A stretch of DNA of 64,000 bases from contig CAZNFQ010000001.1 in NCBI GenBank assembly GCA_964571965.1, forward strand, positions 32,932 through 96,931. The letters run 5' to 3'. Below, in pieces: positions 7,933 to 16,471 of this stretch. A program made the position numbers and the translations under genes. The stretch is from Sabulitectum sp964571965 (GTDB lineage Bacteria; Fermentibacterota; Fermentibacteria; Fermentibacterales; JCC-6). The first letter of the stretch is position 1. Each line of letters begins with the position of its first letter. The notes below the pieces were generated by a model. That model was not told the DNA's origin and made no database searches. It worked only from the letters and a program-made list of their open reading frames with translations.

Positions 7933-9473
7933 GCACACGGATACTTCTCTCTGCTGCTCTGGCTGCACTGGCACTTCCCTGGATAATATCCGCATTTGCA
8001 GCGGGTACCGTGGGAATGTACGCCGATCCCAGGCATGTTCTTTTCCAGGGCGACAGCGACGTTTACGACTGCATATGGCATTTCAGGTGGATGGAGGACA
8101 CATCGGCACAGGGCAGCGATCCAAGGTCATACAACGGCAGAACCCTTGCCTGGAACAACATGGGATGGCCCGACCTGTTCCTTGCTTCCATTTTTGGCTG
8201 GGGCTACGATACCTCCCTTCTGCTGGGTACGCTTTTCACGGCCCTTGCAGGCTACGTATTCGCCCGTTCATGGGGGCTTGGGAGGAACGGCTCTATCCTG
8301 GCCGCCCTCATACTTGCATGGATGCCGGTACGAACCATAAGGATGTACCAGCATTATCCTCTGGCCTCCACAGGTTACGTTCTCATTTCCCTTGCGATGA
8401 TCCGCAGAACTCTGCTGAAACCGGGGAAGGGGAATCTGATAACCGTATTCGTTTTTTCAGCCCTTGCCACCGCGGAAAGCCTTCAGCACGGCCTGACCAT
8501 CGCCCTGGGCTGGCTGGTTACCGTGTTTCTTTCAGGCAGAAGAGGTTTAAAAAACACACTTCTGTCTGCGGCTCTTCCCGCAGCAGGCTGCATTGCCGGG
8601 GCTCTTTGGCTGTTTACCTCACCGGGGCTCACTGGCACCGATCCGGGGAAGTCATGGCAGGAGGCGGTTTTCTGGGGAGCGGAGATACAGTCCTACTTCC
8701 TTCCGTCGCTTCTTGGTCAGCCCGTTGTAACGGATTACATGCCCAATCCATTCGAAGGGGTTGTAACACCGGGGCTGACCGTGCTGCTGCTTGGTCTTCT
8801 CTGGTGCATCAGGAACAGGAACTGGAAGGCTGTGATCGCGGCATTCTGCATTATGGTTCTATCAGTGGGGCCGCTGTTCAAGTTCCAGGGAATACCCACA
8901 CCTGTGCCGCTTCCCTACATGCTCATTGCTAAAACCCCATGGCTGTCTGCTGCCAGGGCTCCTGCAAGGCTGGGTATCATCGTGGGGTTCATGGCAGCTC
9001 TGGGTGCAGGAGCTTTCATCGAGAAGAGGGGAAAGGTCATTGGCTGGATCCTTACCGGTCTTGTGCTTCTGGAGCTTACTCCCCTGACGCTTCAGAAGAT
9101 CCACTCCGGAGTACCCTCATTCTATACTGAACGGACCACGAGCAGTCTTAGACTGGAAATACCCTCATCTGAGGCTATAAGAAGATATTCCCTCTTCGAG
9201 GCGGCAGACGGCGTTCCCAGAAGGGTGAAGTTCTTTGCCCGGGGGGGAGAGGACATGATGGAAGGAATTCCTGAGGGGCTGAGGTGGAACCCCTCTGAAA
9301 TGCCACGGAGGGAAGATCTTTCTTCAACCGGAGCAGGGGAAGTCATTTACAACCGCTGGATGTTCCCGGAGGAAGAGAGGGCTCTCTACGATTCCTTATA
9401 TGCCCCTATCTTCACCCGCAGCGAGAAGGGTGACAGCCTGTGGATATGGCGGAGCAGTGAGAACGGTTCTTGA
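7929..9473 (+). CDS. Multi-spanning membrane protein, GT-C glycosyltransferase-like
   Basis: 514 residues starting at ATG 7929, which forms an ATGA overlap with the previous stop; codons farther upstream lie inside that gene. A first helix is followed by an external loop with an acidic motif (FQGDSDVYDCIWHFRWMED), then roughly ten hydrophobic segments and a C-terminal soluble part of about 120 residues. This layout, with an acidic first loop, is that of GT-C enzymes such as YfhO or PMT relatives, which use polyprenol-phosphate sugars on the outer face of the membrane. The neighbouring GT2 could supply that donor. The fold is an inference from topology; no diagnostic motif makes it certain. 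Confidence 0.7.
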   Translation: MSTRILLSAALAALALPWIISAFAAGTVGMYADPRHVLFQGDSDVYDCIWHFRWMEDTSAQGSDPRSYNGRTLAWNNMGWPDLFLASIFGWGYDTSLLLGTLFTALAGYVFARSWGLGRNGSILAALILAWMPVRTIRMYQHYPLASTGYVLISLAMIRRTLLKPGKGNLITVFVFSALATAESLQHGLTIALGWLVTVFLSGRRGLKNTLLSAALPAAGCIAGALWLFTSPGLTGTDPGKSWQEAVFWGAEIQSYFLPSLLGQPVVTDYMPNPFEGVVTPGLTVLLLGLLWCIRNRNWKAVIAAFCIMVLSVGPLFKFQGIPTPVPLPYMLIAKTPWLSAARAPARLGIIVGFMAALGAGAFIEKRGKVIGWILTGLVLLELTPLTLQKIHSGVPSFYTERTTSSLRLEIPSSEAIRRYSLFEAADGVPRRVKFFARGGEDMMEGIPEGLRWNPSEMPRREDLSSTGAGEVIYNRWMFPEEERALYDSLYAPIFTRSEKGDSLWIWRSSENGS

Positions 9474-10536
9474 TGTAACCCTGTGCGCTCACAGCGCCGG
9501 GGGAGTTGGAAGATGGATCAGAGGCCTTTCCATGGGTCTTTCTCTAAACTCTCCTCTTCACATATCCATCGATCTTCCTGAAACACATCCCCTGAAACCC
9601 TGCCCGGTAACTGAAGCCGTTCCCGTTCCTTCTCCCGACTGGATGGCCATTCCGTTATTACGCAGGTTCATGCTGAAGAAAGCAGGTCTGGAGAAGAGCA
9701 GAGCAGACAGGATCCGTTCGGTTACAGGAGTTCCTGAGATAATGCATCTGTCCGGGGTTCAGCCATACGGAGAGGGACAGAGGAAGGTTGTCACGTTCTT
9801 CGATGACACTCCCTGGACGGAACCGGAGAAGCACACCGCTGAAACCCTGTTCTACGCGGAAAGGCTCAGGAAGCTCATCGAAGAGGGAACGGCGGTTATG
9901 GCCATAAGCAGCTGGGCTGCTTCAAGGGCCATGGAATTGTTCCAAATACCTTCCGAGAGAATTGGATATGTGGCTGGTGCCGCCGCCGATGTGTTCACAC
10001 CTGGCGAACCGGATACTCTTGTGATGGAGGAATACGGACTGGAAAAGGACGGTTACCTGCTTCACGTGGGTAGTTTCGTTCCCAGAAAGAACATCCCCTT
10101 CCTTCTGGACTGTTTCCGGAAAGCACAGAAGAGGGGGCGCAAGCTGGTCCTGGCAGGTGCCGAGAAGTGGGGAGAGCAGCTGGAGACAGCGGATAAAGAC
10201 ATCGTGGTACTCGAGTCCATTTCCGACAATCTGCTTTTATCCCTTTACCGGGGGGCCGAGGTCCTTCTGGTTCCCAGCACCAGTGAAGGGCTTGGACTTC
10301 CTGTTCTGGAGGCTCTGGCCTGCGGTACGCCGGTCATTTCCTCAGACGGCGGGGCACTGAGGGAGACCGTATCGGATTCCGGTCTTCTGCTCCCGGTTAA
10401 CGACACCGATGCCTGGATAGATGCCATAAGCAGCGGAGCATCCCGGGAACTGAAAACAAGGGCGGCAAACGCACCCAGGAATACCTGGGAAAAAACAGGC
10501 GCAGAAGCACTCAGTTTCTACAGGAGTGTTTTGTGA
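9457..10536 (+). CDS. Glycosyltransferase family 4 (GT1/GT4 superfamily)
   Basis: About 359 residues from GTG 9457, which overlaps the previous gene by 17 nt. The N-terminal half has VLDVTLCAHSAGGVGRWIRG, the acceptor-side loop. The C-terminal half shows LHVGSFVPRKNIPFLLDCF, then PSTSEGLGLPVLEALACGTPVISS, the EX7E donor-binding signature of GT4 retaining transferases. It is cytoplasmic, part of the chained glycan operon, and probably an NDP-sugar transferase of the mannosyl/rhamnosyl type. Longer in-frame starts (9400) lie well inside the upstream gene and add residues of no family similarity. Confidence 0.85.
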   Translation: MRTVLDVTLCAHSAGGVGRWIRGLSMGLSLNSPLHISIDLPETHPLKPCPVTEAVPVPSPDWMAIPLLRRFMLKKAGLEKSRADRIRSVTGVPEIMHLSGVQPYGEGQRKVVTFFDDTPWTEPEKHTAETLFYAERLRKLIEEGTAVMAISSWAASRAMELFQIPSERIGYVAGAAADVFTPGEPDTLVMEEYGLEKDGYLLHVGSFVPRKNIPFLLDCFRKAQKRGRKLVLAGAEKWGEQLETADKDIVVLESISDNLLLSLYRGAEVLLVPSTSEGLGLPVLEALACGTPVISSDGGALRETVSDSGLLLPVNDTDAWIDAISSGASRELKTRAANAPRNTWEKTGAEALSFYRSVL

Positions 10537-11777
10537 AAATACTGTACCTGATCCACAGAAGCTGGCCATACCACGGCGGTTCTGAAAGGTACGTACTTGA
10601 ACACGCTCTGGCCTCGGTACGAAGAGGGCACGAAGCAGTCATTGCAACCACAGATGCCTGGGATATGTCCGCATTCGTCTCACGGGGTAAAAGGAGGATC
10701 ACCCCCGCAGGGAAGATCGTCCACCGGGGAATAGAGATCATCAGATTTCCTGTGGTAAATCCTCCCTTCCAGAATTTACTGAGAGCGTTTTTGAGAAGAA
10801 TCGCTCCCGGTGGGCCCGACAGGTTTTTCTATCCGAATCCCTTCGTACCTGAAATGGATAAATGGCTCAGACAGGATCATGGTTTCCACCTTGTCCACGC
10901 GAATGCCATGCCGTTCCTTATACACGGCGGCTACAGGTACTCAGTTGAAAATGAAGTTCCACTGGTAGTGGTTCCCCATGCCAACATAGGCGGTCCTGAT
11001 AAACGGATAACTCCTATTCACTACTTCCGGGGGGACCAGAAGAAGATTTTTCGCGGAGCTGATCTCATGGTTGCCCAGAACAGCTTCGAAGCTTCGGTTT
11101 ACCTTGAAGAATGCAGGGTCTCTCCTGAAAAGATCATTGTTCACGGAAGCGGTATCGATCCCGGGGAATGGCACAGTGTTTCACCCGAAGATGCCTTGAA
11201 AGCTCTTTCCATCCCGGCTGGTGTTCCCATAGTATTAAGCGTTACCGCTCACTGCAGGGACAAGGGTTCCTTTACACTCCTCGATTCCGCTGTGCGCCTT
11301 TGGAAAGAAGGACTGGATTTCTTTCTTGTAATGGCGGGTCCAGTGATGGATGACTTCAGGCAGTACCTGGACGGGAAATCCGCCGAGTTGCCGGACGGGA
11401 AGCTGATCGTTCCCGGCTACATAACCGAGAAGGTCAGAAAAGACATTTTCGCCGCCGCAGGGGTTGTGGCAGCACCATCCAGACTGGATGCATTCGGAAT
11501 TGTGTTACTGGACGGCTGGATATCGGGCAAACCTGTGATAGGATGTAACGCAGGGGGTATGCCCGACCTCATTCGGCACGGCAAAGACGGTTTTCTCGTC
11601 CAGTTCGATGATGCGGCAGACCTTGCCGGAAGGATAAAGGAACTGCTTGAGAACAGTGACCTGGCGGAAACCCTGGGAAGTGCGGGAAGGGAAAAAACCC
11701 TTAGCAACCATACATGGGAAAAAGTTACGGACCGTTTCTTCCATGAACTTGAAAAGAGGGGGATTTGCACAGGGTAA
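10533..11777 (+). CDS. Glycosyltransferase family 4
   Basis: 414 residues from GTG 10533 (GTGA overlap with the previous gene). Strong GT4 features: an N-terminal YHGGSERYVLEHALAS glycine-rich loop, YLIHRSWP at the first strand, and a C-terminal APSRLDAFGIVLLDGWISGKPVIG followed by NAGGMPDLI, equivalent to the EX7E donor site with Asp at the first acidic position. The order of domains and length are normal. It probably extends the operon's glycan in the cytoplasm. The linkage is not predictable. Confidence 0.87.
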   Translation: MKILYLIHRSWPYHGGSERYVLEHALASVRRGHEAVIATTDAWDMSAFVSRGKRRITPAGKIVHRGIEIIRFPVVNPPFQNLLRAFLRRIAPGGPDRFFYPNPFVPEMDKWLRQDHGFHLVHANAMPFLIHGGYRYSVENEVPLVVVPHANIGGPDKRITPIHYFRGDQKKIFRGADLMVAQNSFEASVYLEECRVSPEKIIVHGSGIDPGEWHSVSPEDALKALSIPAGVPIVLSVTAHCRDKGSFTLLDSAVRLWKEGLDFFLVMAGPVMDDFRQYLDGKSAELPDGKLIVPGYITEKVRKDIFAAAGVVAAPSRLDAFGIVLLDGWISGKPVIGCNAGGMPDLIRHGKDGFLVQFDDAADLAGRIKELLENSDLAETLGSAGREKTLSNHTWEKVTDRFFHELEKRGICTG

Positions 11778-12937
11778 CGGCGGCTGTGGTAACCTACCAG
11801 GGAGAGGGTCTTATCAGTGATCTTGCAGAAACCCTCCATGGGCTTCCGGGGGTAAAATGTGTAATTTATGACAGCGGTTCAACGGATTCCACAACCGACC
11901 TTATATTGGAAACAATACCCCGGGCAAAACTGATCTCAGGGGAAAACAGGGGGTTTGGCCACGGAAACAACCGCTGTATTGAAAATATCCGAAGCGAGTA
12001 CACACTTCTTCTTAACAGTGACGCCCGGATAAATGAAGAATCCCTTGCCCTTCTTGTGAAATTCCTTGATGAAAACCCGGCCTTTGCCGGCGTACAGCCC
12101 GTTGTTAAGATCTGGGGCTGGCCTCTCGTTACCGCATCCAGGGGGGTATTCCTTACAAAGTACGGAGAAGCATGGGACAGCGGATTCATGCACCTGGAAC
12201 CCTTCGTTCCATCAGAGCCCCTGGAGGTGCCCGCGATCACAGCGGCGGTGTCTCTCTGGAGAACCAGCGTCTTAAGATCGGTGGGGGGATTCGACGAAGA
12301 TTTCTTCATGTACTTCGAAGATGCCGATCTCTCTCTCAGGGTACAGGCGGAAGGATGGAAACTTGCCGTGGCTGCGGCCTCTGTGGCAGAGCACATGGTT
12401 GGGGCATCCAGCAGCAGGAGGGAAGCAGTTCTATGGGAACTCGCTTCTTCGGTAATAATGTTCAGAAGGTATATGGGTAGTTCCCCGGGAACTCTGCTGC
12501 GCAGAGAAATCCGTTTTCTTGCGGGTAACCTGCTCCGCGGCAGAAATCCGATACCCCGCATAAAGACCTTTCTGTCGGCTGCAGGGAAAAGTGTGAAAAC
12601 GGTTGAACTTCCGGAAAGGCTCAGGTCAACGCTGTTCGGTACAGCCTCGGACATGCCTCTTAAAAGGCCTGAAAGGGGTAGCCCCGGTCCGGGCTGGCAG
12701 GGATCCCTGGCTTCCCCATGGGCAGGGGTAAGGCTGAATTCAGATAAAGTCTCGATAACACTGGAATCAACGGGACACGCTGTAACGGGAGTACTGCTCG
12801 AAGGTGGAGGAGAAATCCTTCGAAGGTTCACCATTCCCAAAGGAGGAAGCAGAAATTACCGACTGGCAGTTCCAGCACGGGTTGTTTACATTAAATGCGA
12901 CATGAATGATGACAATGTAAAGGTTGACATACAATGA
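11765..12937 (+). CDS. Glycosyltransferase family 2 (rhamnosyltransferase-like)
   Basis: 390 residues from TTG 11765, preceded by AGGGGG, overlapping the previous gene by 13 nt. The GT2 core has AAVVTYQGEG, DSGSTDST and LLLNSDARI (the DxD position), then GGFDEDFFMYFEDADLSLR, a pattern seen in WbbL-type rhamnosyl- and related transferases acting on polyprenyl-linked intermediates. About 100 extra C-terminal residues after the catalytic domain resemble a small beta domain and have no assigned role. Part of the chained operon. Confidence 0.85.
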   Translation: MHRVTAAVVTYQGEGLISDLAETLHGLPGVKCVIYDSGSTDSTTDLILETIPRAKLISGENRGFGHGNNRCIENIRSEYTLLLNSDARINEESLALLVKFLDENPAFAGVQPVVKIWGWPLVTASRGVFLTKYGEAWDSGFMHLEPFVPSEPLEVPAITAAVSLWRTSVLRSVGGFDEDFFMYFEDADLSLRVQAEGWKLAVAAASVAEHMVGASSSRREAVLWELASSVIMFRRYMGSSPGTLLRREIRFLAGNLLRGRNPIPRIKTFLSAAGKSVKTVELPERLRSTLFGTASDMPLKRPERGSPGPGWQGSLASPWAGVRLNSDKVSITLESTGHAVTGVLLEGGGEILRRFTIPKGGSRNYRLAVPARVVYIKCDMNDDNVKVDIQ

Positions 12938-13695
12938 CATCGGTTATTCTCGCCGGGTGGTGCGCCGCCTCTGCTGCTGTTCTCTTCCGCGGTTTCTCCA
13001 CAGAACTGATCTCACTGGTTCCCCTGGCGGTTGCTGCGGGCCTTGCTTCGGGAACGGTTCTGTTCCCGGCGGCCGTGCTTCTGTTTTCACTGTGTCTCAT
13101 GGCTCCTGATGCAACTCCCTGGGCTGTTCTTGCGGGAAGTCTTCTGTTCTCCGTTTCGGGCAAAGGCATGGGGCTCAGGATAACCGGGTTCGTAATGGCA
13201 GCGTGCATTCTCTGGTTCGTCCCGGTAAGATTTTCCGTTCCCGTCCTTCTGGTGTCCGCCGCAGGCGCATTTTTCCATAAAAGACCCGGGATCGTTTACC
13301 TTGCAGCGGCCTGCACATTCATTGTTTCAGCGCTGTTTTTCGGCATTCCCCGGAGGGCCGTGGAAGAAGATCGCATGGCGGTTTCCAGAATAGAGAACGG
13401 TACCATCAGTTATGAAACGGAGCATCTGTACACCGGCAGCGGAGAATTGCTCCTTCCCGCACCCGTTTCCGGAAGATGGCTGATGTGGCTCGCGGTGGAC
13501 CCCGGGGGCGTAAGGGATACCCTGCCCATGATAGCGGTGTGCATCGATGAGAACATGCTCTTTCTCCCCGCAGGCCCGGATACTCTGTGTTTCACCTTCC
13601 AGCCTGGAGATACCCTTAGTGTAAAGCTCATGAGGGGGTACAGGCCATTTCTTCACCCGGTTGTGCATGTATCCGCAGGAGGGGAAATACTGTGA
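12934..13695 (+). CDS. Membrane protein of unknown function, 253 aa
   Basis: I do not recognise a family. The first half (residues 1-130) is a run of about five or six hydrophobic helices rich in Ala, Leu, Val and Phe. The second half, from IPRRAVEEDRM onward, is a hydrophilic, beta-rich domain of about 120 residues likely to lie outside the membrane. Start ATG overlaps the upstream gene by four bases (ATGA), and the stop overlaps the following GT-C-like gene by four bases. Its place between a GT2 and a large membrane transferase suggests a role in polymer assembly or export, perhaps as a partner of one of them. That is inference from context only. Confidence 0.7.
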   Translation: MTSVILAGWCAASAAVLFRGFSTELISLVPLAVAAGLASGTVLFPAAVLLFSLCLMAPDATPWAVLAGSLLFSVSGKGMGLRITGFVMAACILWFVPVRFSVPVLLVSAAGAFFHKRPGIVYLAAACTFIVSALFFGIPRRAVEEDRMAVSRIENGTISYETEHLYTGSGELLLPAPVSGRWLMWLAVDPGGVRDTLPMIAVCIDENMLFLPAGPDTLCFTFQPGDTLSVKLMRGYRPFLHPVVHVSAGGEIL

Positions 13696-15668
13696 GAGAA
13701 TTTCTTCGTTCCCATTCCATGATGGCAGCCTCTTTTCTTTTTGCCGTGTGGGTGTTCGGTGTATGGAAGCTCACCGGCATGCCTTCCCCGGGTTTTCTCG
13801 GACGTCTGATCCCCTTTGCCTGGGTTCTGGCAGGTATTCTCTCGGGAAAATCCAGAATCAGCGCCTGGTTCACTCCCGTTTCCGTGTTCTATACAGTATC
13901 GGCATGGTTATGGATGATCTATGAACCGGGATGGCTCATTGCGGCAGGGGCAGCTGTGGCAGGGCTTATCCTCTGGGGAATTCAGATTTCCCCAAGGGGA
14001 CGCGCAGGTCTTGTCCGTGCTCTTGTGCCGGTTCTTGCAATTGTTCTGTTCACGGCAGATGTGAACAGTGACGAGGTGAGATTTGCGGAGATATCCGCAT
14101 CGATCACAGGCATAACCAGTGAAAATTACGGAGAGGCGCATTTCAGATCCGGAGACATAAGTCCGGATACGGGTCATCACACGCCTCTTTATCCCGCTCT
14201 GATATCTCCGGGGCTTCTTCTTGGAGACCGTGGTCTGAGGATCGTTCCTGTGATCATCACCTTTGCGGCAGTGCTGCTTCTGGGTAAGCTTGCAGGTCCT
14301 GTACCTGCCGCCGCGGCCGCTCTTCTTTATCCCGGCTTCAGCACCCTGGGACTGGCCATGACCGGCTGGCTGGCAGTGGGACTGTTCTCGCTATGGCTGC
14401 TCTTAAGTATGAAGCGCATGAAACTGCCTGTGCGAATCCTTATTGCTGTCATTCTGGTGGCGTTGAAAATGAGGTACATCGGATTGGCGGCGGGAATGAT
14501 ACTTGTGGAATACATCTCAATGAGGAAGATAAGGGGAAAGTGGATCCTGCCGGCTTCCATCGTTGCAGGAGCCTTTCTGTTCCTTGCAGCGGACAGATAC
14601 ATTCTGGGAGGTGAGCTGTTCTGGTTAAGATACGGAAACTCCGGAATGATCAGACTTATATGGATGAATCTGTTTCACCGCCCGGTGGAAACCCTGTCCA
14701 ATGCCGGGTGGAGTCTTCTGGACCCCGAGGCAGGTCTTTTCTTCAGAGCCCCATGGACAATTCCTGCTCTATACGGCGTCTGGAAACTTGCAGCAAGGTC
14801 ACCAGAACTCTTCAAAAAGACATTGATCCCCTCACTTCTGTACTGGGCGTTTCTCATAGTATGGTCCGCCACTTCATGGCACGGTCTGCCTGCACCTGCA
14901 GGAAGGGTGTTCCTGCCGCTGGTTCCAATGCTTGCCTTTGGTCTGGGGGAAGTGTGGAACAGAAAGGAGACAAGGCTTCTTGTGATTCTCTCGGTGCTCT
15001 TTTCCTCCGCGGTATCAGTGTATCCACATGCCCGGTCTAATTTTGCCGACGGTACGGATACTGTAATGGCCCTTTTGGGAACTGCTTCCGGTTTCTCCAT
15101 GGTGAGGAGTTCAGGTCTGTACATGTTACTGGGATTGATCCCGGCCGCGGCGTTTCTTCTTATAATGAAAAGAGACCGGTTTCCACGGGGATTCATGGTT
15201 CTGATTGTTTTCTCGGCTGCTCTTGCCGCAGGTCTTCAGGGACCCGTAAAGGACGCCGAAGACCTTTCCGGAAGGAATGTTCAGGGAGCGCTGATCTATC
15301 CCGCTGATCCCGACCCTGTAATCAGGTATTTCTGGTTCGGCAGCCGGGAGAGAATGCTCTGTATGTCATGCGAAGGGCAATCCATCAGCTTCGAGGGCAC
15401 ATCTCCGGGCGATACCCTGTTAATGGAGGCGGCATCTTCAGGAGGGTTGATCGTTGTGCAGGAAGACACCATTCTGGTGCAAACGGGTCTTCAGGCGCTT
15501 CCCGAAGAGTACCTGACCATGGGAAGAAGGCCTGGCGATACGCCTGACCTACCGGAAAACAGGCTGATGCATATCTACAAAATACCTCTCCGCTTTGCAG
15601 CAGGGAAGGTGCTGGTGGTTCACGGCGGGGGCGATCCGGTGTACATAGACAGGATAGGTGTTCTGTGA
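13692..15668 (+). CDS. Large integral membrane protein, GT-C/PMT-ArnT-like glycosyltransferase
   Basis: 658 residues from GTG 13692 (4-nt overlap). About 13 hydrophobic segments precede a C-terminal periplasmic domain. The loop after the fourth helix contains DVNSDEVRFAEISASI and, later, GDISPDTGHHTPLYPALIS, matching the acidic loop plus 'H-x-P-L' layout of ArnT/PMT-type transferases that take sugar from polyprenyl phosphate. Such enzymes decorate lipids, proteins or glycans on the periplasmic side. It is the second GT-C-like gene of this operon. Assignment to the superfamily is fairly good; substrate is unknown. Confidence 0.72.
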   Translation: MREFLRSHSMMAASFLFAVWVFGVWKLTGMPSPGFLGRLIPFAWVLAGILSGKSRISAWFTPVSVFYTVSAWLWMIYEPGWLIAAGAAVAGLILWGIQISPRGRAGLVRALVPVLAIVLFTADVNSDEVRFAEISASITGITSENYGEAHFRSGDISPDTGHHTPLYPALISPGLLLGDRGLRIVPVIITFAAVLLLGKLAGPVPAAAAALLYPGFSTLGLAMTGWLAVGLFSLWLLLSMKRMKLPVRILIAVILVALKMRYIGLAAGMILVEYISMRKIRGKWILPASIVAGAFLFLAADRYILGGELFWLRYGNSGMIRLIWMNLFHRPVETLSNAGWSLLDPEAGLFFRAPWTIPALYGVWKLAARSPELFKKTLIPSLLYWAFLIVWSATSWHGLPAPAGRVFLPLVPMLAFGLGEVWNRKETRLLVILSVLFSSAVSVYPHARSNFADGTDTVMALLGTASGFSMVRSSGLYMLLGLIPAAAFLLIMKRDRFPRGFMVLIVFSAALAAGLQGPVKDAEDLSGRNVQGALIYPADPDPVIRYFWFGSRERMLCMSCEGQSISFEGTSPGDTLLMEAASSGGLIVVQEDTILVQTGLQALPEEYLTMGRRPGDTPDLPENRLMHIYKIPLRFAAGKVLVVHGGGDPVYIDRIGVL

Positions 15669-16471
15669 ACAGGCTTTCTGTGGTGATCCCATCCAGAAAC
15701 GGCAGAGAGATACTTGGCAGGTATCTTCATGCTATCCAGAGGGAAACCGCCGACTGCGGAGGAGAACTTCTGGTGGTGGATGACTGCTCCACAGACGGCA
15801 CAAGTGACTATCTGAGAGTTGAACACCCATCTGTAAAGATCATTGAAAGAACGGATGAACCTGCCTTCTGCAGAGCAGTTAACCTGGGCATGGCAAAGTC
15901 TTCAGGCTCCTATCTGCTCCTTCTGAACAACGATACCATACCTGAAAAGGGTAGCTTCAAAGCTCTTCTGAGGAAGCTTCAGAACGCAGATGAACTCACC
16001 GCCGTTGCCGTTCCTTCGATCCCAAGGCCGGACGGTACCGATGACAGTCTATTCAGAGTGGGAGTGGTGCGGGGTCTGGCAGTTACCGGACAGACAGTCT
16101 CCGGTGATCCCTATCCCTCAGGCGCCTGCGCCCTCTGGCGAAGGGAAGCCTGGGAGGCCCTGGGAGGTCTGGACTTCAGATACGCCCCCATATACTGGGA
16201 AGACGCTGACATGGGGATCAGGATGCTGAATATGGGTTATTCCATGCTTCTCTGTCCGGAAATTGCCGTTGCTCATATCCATGCATCTACAATGGGGTCG
16301 TCTGATGAGACCAGGACTCTCCGTGAACGTAACCGCTTCATCTTCATGGACGCCCATGGTCTTAATCCGGGAATGTGGCTGCCCGTTCATCTGTTCTCTG
16401 CTCTTCTGAAGCGGAACGGACACTTCCTGAAAGGTTATGCTGCCTACCTCAGATGGAGGAGGAGCAGGTGA
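15665..16471 (+). CDS. Glycosyltransferase family 2
   Basis: 268 residues from GTG 15665 with a 4-nt overlap upstream. It shows the complete GT2 set: SVVIPSRNGREIL, VVDDCSTDGTSDYL, LLLNNDTIPEKG at the metal-binding loop, and GGLDFRYAPIYWEDADMGIRM, the W/F-E-D-x-D element of rhamnosyl-type transferases. Cytoplasmic, inverting, probably acting on the same polymer as its neighbours. It closes the glycan run, and its stop forms a GTGA overlap with the sensor kinase that follows. Confidence 0.87.
   Translation: MNRLSVVIPSRNGREILGRYLHAIQRETADCGGELLVVDDCSTDGTSDYLRVEHPSVKIIERTDEPAFCRAVNLGMAKSSGSYLLLLNNDTIPEKGSFKALLRKLQNADELTAVAVPSIPRPDGTDDSLFRVGVVRGLAVTGQTVSGDPYPSGACALWRREAWEALGGLDFRYAPIYWEDADMGIRMLNMGYSMLLCPEIAVAHIHASTMGSSDETRTLRERNRFIFMDAHGLNPGMWLPVHLFSALLKRNGHFLKGYAAYLRWRRSR

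Noticed and set aside
7892..8932. Plus-strand open frame of 346 codons inside the GT-C-like gene
   Set aside because: Out-of-frame shadow; the alternative translation is rich in Ser, Arg, His and Pro with no family marks.
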